Below are positions 53,751 to 64,000 of a DNA stretch of 64,000 bases, piece after piece (positions within the stretch are counted from its first letter, which is position 1; every line of letters starts with the position of its first letter). A program made the position numbers and the translations under genes. A model generated the notes under the pieces. It did no database searches, was not told the origin of the DNA, and worked only from the letters and a program-made list of their open reading frames with translations. Source of the DNA: Pempheris klunzingeri. Its lineage: Eukaryota > Chordata > Actinopteri > Acropomatiformes > Pempheridae. The stretch covers positions 14,575,874-14,639,873 of the forward strand of contig NC_092014.1 in NCBI RefSeq assembly GCF_042242105.1. Reading direction: 5' to 3'.

Positions 53751-56700
53751 CAGAGAGATTGGAATGTGGACAGTGTCAGACAGTGATTTAATCGATTGTC
53801 ACACAGCGACCCAAATATATTTGGATGTCTTGGAGAAGGCATGTGGAGAGCCTTGATGAGAACACTCTGAGATGCAACATCTGTTGGTGTTGATTAAACA
53901 TTGGATTAATGATAAAATGACAAGACTGTTAACATAATTGAACCCCAAGGAAGCCGTATAATCATTTTTGTTCAACACTGAGATGAACTGACATTTCCAG
54001 CACCCATGAGGACATGTTTTGGGTCCCACTACTCCCACTTTTTGAAAATGTTTGTGTTACTGCTCCACTGCAGGGGCAGTGAAAGAGGTGCGGGGACACC
54101 TCTCCGTCTGCAATGACTCAGTGCTGTTGACCACACAATGTTGCACTCATCACTGATTTGCTCTGGTACCATTTGACTCAAAATGGTTGCATGTTGGGTA
54201 GCAACAGAGAGAGAACGATGCTACAATACATAAAGCTCTTGAGATGATTAAATTACGAGTTCCCAATGACGGTGCCAGGCAGTGCATCTAAATCTAAGCA
54301 TTTTTTCACTATTTTGGAACATCAGGATTGGTGTTATTGTACAGCTCTTCACAAAAACATGCTAAACCTTTTTTTTTTCTCTCTCTACGGGGATGACAAC
54401 AGCAACTGAACCTCTCCTTTAGAGCAGTGCTCTTGGAGATTGCACGCATAAATGACCCATAATCTTTACCGTATTCACTTTGCAATAACGGCACTAAAAA
54501 AACCCACAGTGCAGCAGTATTCCTGCTTTAAAACATGAGCTCTTCTTCTACAGGTATACAATCTTTTTACTGTCAGCTGTAAATATTCTTTGTTGTTTTT
54601 TAAGGCGATACCAATATTGGTTCCAGAGAGCTAAAAGGTAAAAGATGCATTTTGTCAGTAAAACTACAGATGAACCTGGGATCTCATGTAGAAAAGTTTG
54701 AGAATCACACTATTCCAAATAAATACTCACTGTTGGGGCTTTTTTGCCGTAGCAGTACATAGATAGGTATTGCTGGCTGTAGAGAAGGAGGGGTGAGTAC
54801 TGTTTTGTTGTGTATATTAGATCTGTATTGCATTTTGATTGCTGTATTAAGATAGTTTCCTTGTCTAGAGTCTGCATACCGACATGGTCAACTGCTAAAA
54901 ATTAGAAAGACAATGTGTTAATGTTGACCTCTCTCATGTTATTCTCAAATTGAGGCTGTTTGGGGATAAAATCTAATTAGACTGAAGTTTACATTACGTG
55001 TTATGCGACTTTAAAATGAGCTGTGGTCATTTTATAATGCATAAGCACATCCTATCTTAACAATCAAGAAAAAGATGGAATGTATGCACACTGCTCATGA
55101 ATGAGGCCCCCGATTCAGCTAATCAAAGTTTGTGTCCAGTGTATATGAAGGTCAGAGGTTGTCATCCGTGCAATAGCTCATTATGTACATTGCTGAAATG
55201 TCCTAACATTAAATCAATAATGTCATGTGAATTTATCATGTCACAGGTTCTAAATGTCATTATACCGCATACCTCACAGCGCCACATGTTACTCTGGGGT
55301 ACAACACTAAAAGCCTAGGATGTTAAGTAAGGTGATGTCTGTGTTGAGACTGAATTGTGTGACTTGGTCAAGATTTGATTGTTTACAGTGAAGTGCTTTG
55401 TTTTCAAGTGACCTTGGCCCTGATGGGATTATTGTAAGTGGTCTGGCTGAGTACTGTAGCATGTGGAGTAACGGAGTCAGTGCAAAGGTTCAGAATTGGC
55501 CCCTTTGCACTTTTTCAGAATAGACTCATGGATCAACAAGAGTTTCACTGTGTAAACCCTCACCTCCCCCCAGAAAAATAATGTTAATATGTATGTTCCA
55601 CTTGTCTGCTCTCTCCTCATGTTTCACCTCCTTTGGTTTCAAAATCACTGTTGACAGACATTTACGTTACAGCCTGTGGGCTTGGAGGGTCTCTTATGGG
55701 AACCCCTACTACGTTTTTGGTCTTCACTGTCTGCCAATGTTGTTGAATGCAGACACGATCTTGCACTGATTGGTTTAAGTGTTCAACACAGATGAATCCA
55801 CAATGATGACTACCTACATGGAAATGGTTTACATAGTGACATTAGATAAGTTTCAGGGCTCAGTCCATCAATGGTGAGCTGTAGTTTAGAGCAGGTCAGT
55901 TGTAACCGCATCATAACCACCACCACCACATACAACCAGTGAGAGGATTTGTGTTCAGGAGCACAGCAGCAGCAGCATGTTGCCATTACTCAATGCTACT
56001 AGCGTGTATATCTATCATACTTTAAAAAAGACAAATCTAATAATACAAAAAACATAACTCAAATGAGGTGAATGAAAGGAATGTGCATTAATAAAAAATC
56101 TGACAAAAAAAAAAACGTGTTTGATCCTTTTCTGTCTGCGTCTTTATATATAATGGAACAAAATTTTTCCTCATCACAAATACTTTCTTACTACGAATTT
56201 GAATAAAACAATCCAAAGGGGATTTTGTTTGAAAGACAAGCACTTTAATAGTCATTACACGCTCCCATAAATTAAGTAAAGAAGGCACTCAAATTTACAG
56301 TATACAGGCTCTATATCAATGATTGGCATTCACAGGTAAGTAGAGGTTACAGTTTTCTAGTGTTCACATGGCTTTCCATGCACTGCAAGTGTTATGATCA
56401 TCTAATCAGAACTTCTAATGTAGGTTGCCAAAAGGTTGCTGTATTGTTTTCTAGTTTGTGACTGCATTTTTCAGGAAAATGTGATTTTAATCATTGCTTT
56501 TTTAAGTTTTCATTTTGCTTAAGAAGTAGGAGCTTTTTCCCAACCCATGAAGAAAGACTTAATATTGCAGTTTATCTGAAAAATTCAAAATCACTAAATA
56601 TAGATAAACGAATTTCACTGAACAGTGAGAAAGTTAAAAACTGTGATGTTTATTTAGCCACATTTACTATAGATGTGACAAAAGTATCATGACATTAAGT

Positions 56701-58055
56701 AATGCAAAGAAATCTGTACTGTGTAACAAAACAAATCATTTAAAAGATTCCCAATACTGACACTCTATTTCTACGGAATGAACACTGTTCAATGTTTAGT
56801 TGGTATGTCTCCAATCAGAGATGCAACCTGAAATGAACTCTAGCAGTTAATACACTCATGTGGTTTTTATTTTATGTTTGTTTTCCAGAGGAGCACTCAG
56901 TGTAGACTGATGACATGTGAGGTGTATATTTTAAAAAATTAAATTAAAAAAATCCCATTTTAGACATCCCTCCTATTTACTTAAATAAAATTACGTCATG
57001 GTTTGGCCAAGTACCATAAATAGTAAGAGCCATTATTGGCCGTGGCAGCTTTGGTGTGTTAGTCTGTAATACAAACCATGAAACTAAGACTACAGCTGCA
57101 TACTTAAACAAGTTTATGGGCTTACCATAAACAGCCTCACTGCACACATAAAAAAAAGTATTGATGTTTTATGTCAGCTTTCGAAATGCCATGTTATATC
57201 CATTGGAGCTCAAGGCACAGGAAAGTCTGATCATTAGTTAAAAATACGATTAAGACCAGAATGTTTCAAGACCACAAAGCAAGAAAATCTTGGCAAACAC
57301 AGCCAGATATATATATCCTGCCACACAATCTATGTAATGAACACTTGTAAATAAATAGGTTGATTTATTTTGAAAACACACTAGTTCACAAACCTAAAAG
57401 TACACACATACTGTACATGCAAACATATTCCCCTTACACGTAAGAAATTTCTTAATACAAAAGCAGAAGCAATAGCAATATTGCTCTATCAAAGATATAT
57501 TTCCCCCTACAATATAATATTTTATTTTTACCACATAACCAGTATCTCTAGACAATCATAAATGGTCAGTACCCAACATTGGCTTCTCTGCACATTATCT
57601 GGCACCATAAAATTACAAGCTTTTGTCCAGTTCTTTAAAACAATACTGGAGATTGAAAATTTTACTTTTTGAACGCATAACCCAGGATACAAATAGAAAA
57701 AACATCCTGGTTGTCTCGTGGCTTAATAAGAATTGAAAAGCATAGTGAGTATCAAGCCAAAGTTGGAATCTGACTATTCCTGAACTGCTTTAGAGGCACA
57801 TGAACTGGAAAAAGTAAACTCATGCACTAACAAGAAGTACTTAAAACATTCAATCATATCCTCATGATCATTTCACCCTGTTGAAATTTCAACACATAAG
57901 CGTAAGCTATAGATCCATTTTAGATCTAATTGTAAACAATAGTATTAGTCACATTTGTGACATGATCACATAATGAGGACAAGGCAGTGTGGCTCCCTGA
58001 AGAGATTCAAGTGAGTCATTATTGCTTCAGCTTCAGAGTCTTGCTGTCTTTCTTC
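53751..58055. other. Convergent 3' region of ppp2r2c and wfs1
   Basis: No coding exon seen in 4.3 kb. The left part is the ppp2r2c 3' UTR. The right part should include the wfs1 3' UTR: minus-strand AATAAA motifs occur at 57364-57369 and 56649-56654, both usable candidates. The middle is AT-rich and not repetitive to the eye. Confidence 0.6.
54718..54723 (+). terminator. Candidate ppp2r2c poly(A) signal
   Basis: AATAAA about 970 bp past the ppp2r2c stop, followed by a GT-rich region within about 100 bp (gttttgttgtgtatatt). This implies a 3' UTR of about 1 kb. Confidence 0.5.
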
Positions 58056-59244
58056 TCACGCTGGGAGTTTTGCAGACAGGAAGGGGGAAAAGAAAAAATC
58101 AAATGCAAACTTCAGGGCTCTCATTGTGGTGCGTCTCCAGTCTCTCTCTATCTTCACCTGCCTGCCTCCAGTCAGCAGTGAAGGAGCGCAGTCCAAACAG
58201 TGGATGGCCTTCAGTTCAAAGGCTGGAGCTTTGCCTCCTAAACGGCCCTCCAGCTTTGTGCTGAAATCCACCATATTGCCAGGATTTAGGTTTAGCAGAA
58301 CTTGTCTGAACTCATGACTGGCCATTAGGATTATATCCCTGGCTGGGTCGTCTGCCGCAGCACCTCCATCCTGGATCATCCCCACTGTCACCTCAAAGCG
58401 GTGGCTGTCAAAGCGCTTGATATGGCAGGTGTTTTTGGCCAGAGCCTTGATCTGACACAACTCCTCCTCCTGCATTCGGAGCAGCATGGGCAGTGAGGCG
58501 GTAGCTGATGCAGAGCTGGCTGCTAAATTGGCAGCTGTTAGGTTTGCGACTGTAGCATTCTTTGGCTCACATTTGGGATACGTCTCTCCATACAGACAGC
58601 GCAGCCAGTCTCCCATGAACACAGGCAACATGTTGATGACTGACTGTGCCCCGTTCTCTGTCTCGGCCACGCGGACATGCTTGAAGCGCCCAGCCCAGGT
58701 GACTCTGTGTCCATGCAGGTGGCTACAGAAGAGCTGTGTCTGGGCCATGCCTTTAGTTTCCCAGGCAGGAGGCCCACACGCCTGGCTGTACTGGTGCCAG
58801 GTCAGGGTGGAATTGTACACCTTCTGTCCCTCTGCATGGTACACATAGATGGAGAAGAACAGGATCACCATGGAGATACAGAGTAAGATGAGTTTGACTG
58901 GGCCGCGGTGGGTCAGTGAGCGGAAGACATCCAGAATAGACATGCTGAACCGCGTCCACAGCCGCAGGGTGACGGGGATAGCACAGACTACCAGGGTCAC
59001 AATCATCTTCGTCAGTTCCAGCTCGAGGAACCACTTGAAGAGCTGGATTACAAGCATGGTGGCAAGGCCAAAAGCCAGAACAGGTAGGGCAAACAGGAAG
59101 AGAAAGTAGGCCACACAGGTGCGCATGAGACCCACAGCAGAGGAACTTTGGAGAAGCACCACAGAGAACTCACACCACATGAAGCACACAAGGTATGGAA
59201 TCAGGAAGCAGTAAATCCCTCTGAAACCACGCATCCTGGCCATG
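58056..59244 (-). CDS. wfs1: wfs1 terminal exon: last membrane segments and luminal C-terminal domain
   Basis: A 1189-nt exon encodes 395 residues plus stop. It has four or five hydrophobic segments ([63 protein letters not shown]), then the Cys-rich luminal domain. Compared with human wolframin there is an Ala/Asn/Thr-rich insertion before EEELC (about 58470-58565) with NAT and NLT glycosylation sequons. The end KIERDWRR...[13 protein letters not shown] matches human VKIEHDWRS...FAFDFFFFPFLSA. Confidence 0.95.
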
Positions 59245-61700
59245 CTGAAGATGAAAACAGACAGAAAGAAGAGGAAAAGTAATAATTTTGAGGGCATACA
59301 CTCATCAGTTCACAAAAAGGTGGTGTGGATTTTTCAAACTAATGGATTCTCGGTTCAACGCAGCCAACAGACCAAATGCTCCTGCTCACCTGAAGAACAG
59401 ATAGAACAGGTAAACATACAGCAGGCAGGGGAGACTCAGCTTCAGCACCACTGATTCCCCTAGTGGAAGTGTGGTGAAGGTGTGACCCAGGTAGCGAAGT
59501 GTTGTCATGTTCTCTGGCAGGAACTGGGTCAGGCAACACAGAGATGATGCTACCTGGATTTAAGATAAAATGTAAATATAAAAACTTTGAAAGAACCAGG
59601 ACCACATATCTGCTTGTTTTAGCCCATCAAATAGTAATAATGTATACAGCTGTGTAAAATTCCTGTTAAACATTTTGGCATGCTGTTGGCTTTTAGACAG
59701 ATTTTCTATCTTTCACAGTCATATAATTTCAGTATGCTATGAAAATCTACTTGCAGATACTTGCTATCAAGTAATGCCATCCTCCTGTGGGAGGCAAGCA
59801 TCACTTAAATCTTGGATGTTGGAGACCAGTGGCTATTTCTGTTGCATTACAAATGTCAAACAAAGCACAAAATACAAAGTTCTGCAACTTTTACTTCTAC
59901 AATAAACAGAAAACAGAATTTATGTGAATACCAATGAAAGTCAGAATGTACTATCTACAAACTACAAGCTTTATGGTATGTAAGATTTTAAACCCACTGT
60001 GTGATTTGTAGTTTATAGGCTGCAACATGCAACTGTGATTCTAATGCTTTACACATGTATGTTATGCCAGCATTGTGAACCCTCTGACCTCTATGGCCAT
60101 TGCTCGGCGCGCATATGTGGCAGCGGTGGGACTGAGGCTCTTGTAGCTGACAAAGGTGAAGAAGATGGCCACAGTAGAGAGCTCGGAACAGGGGATCCAG
60201 CCCTTGTCAGCGACAGGGAAGGAGAAAATAATGAAGAAAACGGACACTATAAAATAGAGGTACGGCTCTAGGTTGTTCCAGCCAAAGTTGGTCTCTGCCT
60301 GCTCCACATCCAGGCCAGGTTCGAATCGCGTCAGCAGAGACGTCAGCGCGCTGAAGTTCTCCCATGTCTGCGGGAAAAAAAAATCAGAGGAGAAATACAA
60401 TGTTAGGTGATAAAGATAAGATGATTTCAATACAGTATGCGTGGCATTCCACAAATCATTACCACCATTAGTGAAAATTTTGACACATCAGGATAATTAC
60501 TGTTCAGTCTAAACTGTTTGTCAGATATCAAATTCCACCAGGTCAGATTTTATGTTCTTTATAACAGTAAGGAAAATTGCTTTATGACTTGACTATGAGA
60601 GTTTTGCGCAAAAGACAGACATCTTGTACATCCACACTCTGATGTATCCATACAGCCTGCCATTATACTGGTAAAAGGAAGCTCTGTGTCTCCTGCATTT
60701 GATCAACACATCGTGGCGGCTTCTATTGTACCTGAACCACTGAAAAAGTACATCTACTTAGTGAAGTGAAAACCTTAAACCAAATGCACATACAGTACTT
60801 CAACATCTTGACACAGCAAATAGTCATGTAGCAGCACAATTTTTGCATTGAAAATCAATGAGGATTTTGTTTTAAAGCCTGTGTTGTTAACTACACTGAC
60901 CTTGCTGCTCTGGAAAACGCGCAATGTGCAGATGATCATGGAGATGAAGGAGAGGTAGAAGACAAGCAAAGGTATGACAAAAGCAAACCAGTCAACAGTC
61001 AGGTTGCTGACGATGAAGAAGAAAATTAGTGCATTGACATGCTGCGTGGGGATGACTGTGCTCAGCCACTGGACGCCGGCTCGTGACGCCCAGTCGACCA
61101 GGTGCTCCTTCATCTCAACAATGGAATGCAGCGGGTACTGCAGCATCTGAAGTGAGGGGGGACAGACATAAAGAGAGGCCGGAGAAATTAACATGCAAAA
61201 ACCAGGAAAGGGAATTAACAAGTGAATGATTTTTAACAAGAGTGATGACATCTAAAACAACAGATATTCAAAATTATAATTGCAGATGACTAAGATACCA
61301 TTAGGCGTGATTTCATGTCCATGGCATCATCCAGCATCATCCCACTCCGGCCAAAACCCCAAGAGCTTTTATGGGCCTTCTTGTATCCTGATGGGACCAG
61401 CTCAGCCTTGTGCTTTAAAACACAATTGCATAGACACACACAAATACACACCACGAGTTTAAACGGTAATAATAAAAAATGTATGACAACAGATTATTTC
61501 TTTGCTGACTGGGTCTTTTACCTCCCTATCACTGTCATGAGGTGTGGAGCTTGTGGTTTTGGCTGAGGCCTGGCCGCCATTTTGGGGCACAGAGGGGACG
61601 ATACCTTGTGCGTACTTTTTAGTCATCTCAACAAAGTCATCCAGATCCACCAGCTCTGCAGCTGAGATGACACAAAGCAGGCAGTTATACAAGAGGATAC

Positions 61701-61746
<46 letters not shown>

Positions 61747-62536
61747 TCTCTGTCTGGGTACTTACACTTACTGCTGACCATACTCTCCAGTACTTTATGG
61801 GTCTGGCCTGAGGTTGGGCCAGGAATCCTGCTTGCAGTGCCACCTGTTGGTGAAGAATGACCACAACATCAGTGAGTTACTAACATTTCTCCAGAGGCCT
61901 GCTTGTAATGTGATATTCTTACCCGTGACAGCTGCAAAATACTGAAATCACAAAGGGGGAGTATTGGATATATTTAACAGCAAATGCATTAATTATATAA
62001 GAATATGCTACAGCCTTCTGGGCGCTCTGTAGTACATCAGGTAGGATAGTTGTCAGAATTAAAAAAACAAAACAGAAACCAGATATGATGGTGTCTAGTG
62101 TCCACGTGTGTGATTGCGTGTACGCATCCTACCTGGCACTGCATTGACCTGGCTGACATTTTCCAGCATCTCAGACACAGCCACTTTGTTCTTCCTCTCT
62201 GGGTTGAGTTTCCAGTACATCATCATGGCTGCTTTACGTACTGCCAGCTCAAACTTACTCTCTGTCGCCAACTTGCGCATGTCAGCCTCATTCTCTGGAG
62301 TGATTCCTAGTAAAGGAAGACGGACAACGAACTGTTAAAGAACAACAAACACAACCATGTACGTGCGTGTATTGAATTCTGTCGCATTAACCTTTTCTCT
62401 GGATCCAACAGCGCTGCAGCACTCTCGCTGCACCTTTTCTTCCCTGTTTTGCTGCTTTAATCAGCCAATTAACGGCCAAATGATTATTAAGCTCTGTGTC
62501 CTTCTCTTCAGCAAGAATCAAGTAATGCTGACCCAG
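58056..62536 (-). CDS. wfs1: Wolframin, 3' part
   Basis: Wolframin is a multipass ER membrane glycoprotein involved in ER calcium and stress homeostasis; human mutations cause Wolfram syndrome. Exons in the window: 62392-62536, 62133-62306, 61772-61843, 61522-61661, 61299-61412, 60901-61146, 60089-60367, 59400-59553, 58056-59244. All join in phase. Order: Sel1-like segment ([34 protein letters not shown]), a cytosolic stretch ([31 protein letters not shown]), then about nine membrane segments and the luminal C-terminal domain. Landmarks: [91 protein letters not shown] at the C-terminus. The 5' exons are beyond base 64000. Unlike human WFS1, the membrane region is split over several exons. Confidence 0.95.
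61706..61751. repeat. (CT)n microsatellite
   Basis: About 23 CT units in the short wfs1 intron between the exons at 61522-61661 and 61772-61843. On the transcript strand it is a GA tract just downstream of the 61772 donor. Confidence 0.9.
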
Positions 62537-64000
62537 CTGAAACACAAAAGAGAGGCAGAAGAGAACAGATAATCAGCTTGTGTGGCCTCGGTCTAACTAC
62601 TTTAGTACAATTGGACATAAAGTTAATCTAAAGTTTACTGTACTCTACTGTATGCACATATTTAGGCTATTACATAAACTAGATGTGAAATAACAAACAA
62701 ATTGCTTACATTTTTACCTGAATTATTAAATTAACTTAACATAGTTGATTTACGCACATTACTTCATAAGCCGTCTGAAGATGCCTAATCTACATGTATA
62801 TTGAAGAGTAAGATATATTGTATGTTATATTGTTAAAGTCTGCTACATTGTGAGTCATGTTATAAGGGTACTTACAGTTATCTGCGCTGAGAACCTGAAA
62901 TAGTCACACCTGAGATTTCTGCGTCCAACTTGAATTTAAAAATGAAATTCAACTGTCACTTATGCTGCCAGAAACACTGTCCCCATCAAGGCACATTACT
63001 TTTATAGGGACTATTTCTTAGATAGAAAGTAGACCCAACAAAACAGTTCACAGTGAAGTTCATGGAACCCACTAACAACAGTTGACTACAGAACCCATAA
63101 TTCCTTGTCCCGGTCACCATCAGTGCCTCTTGGCTAATTACCAGGGCTAGCAGAGAGCCCAGTGGCATATCAAGTGACTGTTTTCTAATCTTAACTTTCA
63201 TTTCATAACTTCCCTCTCTCACAGTTATCATGAAATGCATCTATTTGTAGGGGGTGAGATGTGTCTTCTTTTGAAGTGACTCAGCATTAGTGTATTCCTG
63301 TCTGTGTCTATGTAAGGTAGGACATAATCTCATAAACCTGCTTTACCAGCATGAATTTTAAATCGACAGTCTTGTCAAAGCACCAAAATGATGCTAATAA
63401 GGATGTAAATAAGCACTGCTACACTCCTACAGTCACAAGAAACACTGACGCCCTGTGTGTGACTTGTGTTTGGGTTGATGGTGTGTAGCATCTCTAATAC
63501 GATTTATGAAACATTACTGGAGTCTCTGACACATTCCTCAATGCATGTGTATCCAACTACTAGACTGATGTAGTCACATGTTTTGACATGTTCACTTATA
63601 CGCACGCACTCCTTGTGGTTATTTAGGTGCTTCATATGTCCAAATAGTGACATATAGCTTGGGAAAGTTCATGCCATATAACCACTTAGGAATTTACCCT
63701 TTCAGAGCTGGAGGGTCTTAATTGCAACATTAGGGCTCGTCTTCCCTCTTCAGCCCTCATTTTTCTTCTACCAGCACCTCTTTTCACATTTGTACTTGTT
63801 AGCAGAGGGAATGTGAATATTTCATTATTATTTGTATAAATTCAGCGCCACACACTGTCATAGTGTTCATAATGATTTGTGTGTCTGACAGTATCTTAAG
63901 TGTATCATATTGAAAGTCTGGGATCATCTTCCAAGTGGCCAAAAATAGACACGCGCTCACATCCAGACCGAGTTGAGCAGCAAGACTGAAAACAATGCCA
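62537..64000 (-). other. wfs1 intron, no exon recognised
   Basis: The exon at 62392-62536 starts in mid-protein ([10 protein letters not shown]), so upstream exons must exist. None is recognisable in the remaining 1.46 kb, which is AT-rich non-coding sequence without obvious repeats. Confidence 0.6.

Noticed and set aside
53225-53842. 205-aa minus-strand open frame with RRGEE repeats
   Set aside because: It is the antisense of the ppp2r2c last exon plus the CTCTC minisatellite; the plus-strand exon is clearly the real gene.
58486-58848. 120-aa plus-strand open frame inside the wfs1 terminal exon
   Set aside because: Shadow of the wolframin coding sequence on the other strand.

Overview
The window is vertebrate nuclear DNA, almost certainly from a teleost fish. 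It holds five multi-exon genes with canonical GT-AG introns, long introns full of microsatellites ((CA)n, (GA)n, GATA-type, CCTCT-type), several degenerate interspersed repeats of kinds common in fish, and CpG-rich first exons. I built the gene models by joining exons in phase and comparing the products with remembered human proteins. No alignment or database search was run. Nothing bacterial, viral or plasmid-like was seen.

Layout. (1) 130-29763, minus: the 5' part of ankyrin-2 (ank2). It covers repeats 1-14 of the membrane-binding domain, a 24-nt microexon (MMVNRTTE), and three mutually exclusive first exons that all join exon 2 in phase 0. The gene continues beyond base 1. (2) 31772-36033, minus: complete hpf1, 8 coding exons, 352 aa. 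(3) 36960-46347, minus: complete cGMP-binding phosphodiesterase of the PDE5 type, 20 coding exons, 935 aa. (4) 48724-53750, plus: complete ppp2r2c, the PP2A B55-gamma subunit, 9 coding exons, 453 aa. (5) 58056-62536, minus: the 3' part of wfs1 (wolframin), 9 exons. Its 5' end lies beyond base 64000.

The pde5-type gene and ppp2r2c are head-to-head, 2.4 kb apart. ppp2r2c and wfs1 converge tail-to-tail, as neighbouring loci that in human also sit together at 4p16.1. ANK2, PDE5A and HPF1 are on human 4q, so the block joins loci from both arms of human chromosome 4. The genes do not form one pathway: they concern membrane skeleton anchoring, PARP-dependent serine ADP-ribosylation, cGMP breakdown, PP2A targeting, and ER calcium/stress homeostasis.

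I found no undescribed system. The best leads are the alternative ank2 N-termini (one with a possible lipid-anchor start and a CRE-like repeat cluster upstream), possible extra ank2 microexons, a degenerate GAF-A domain in the PDE, splice acceptors built from unstable repeats in the PDE and PP2A genes, and a wfs1 transmembrane/C-terminal region cut by introns where the human gene has one giant exon.
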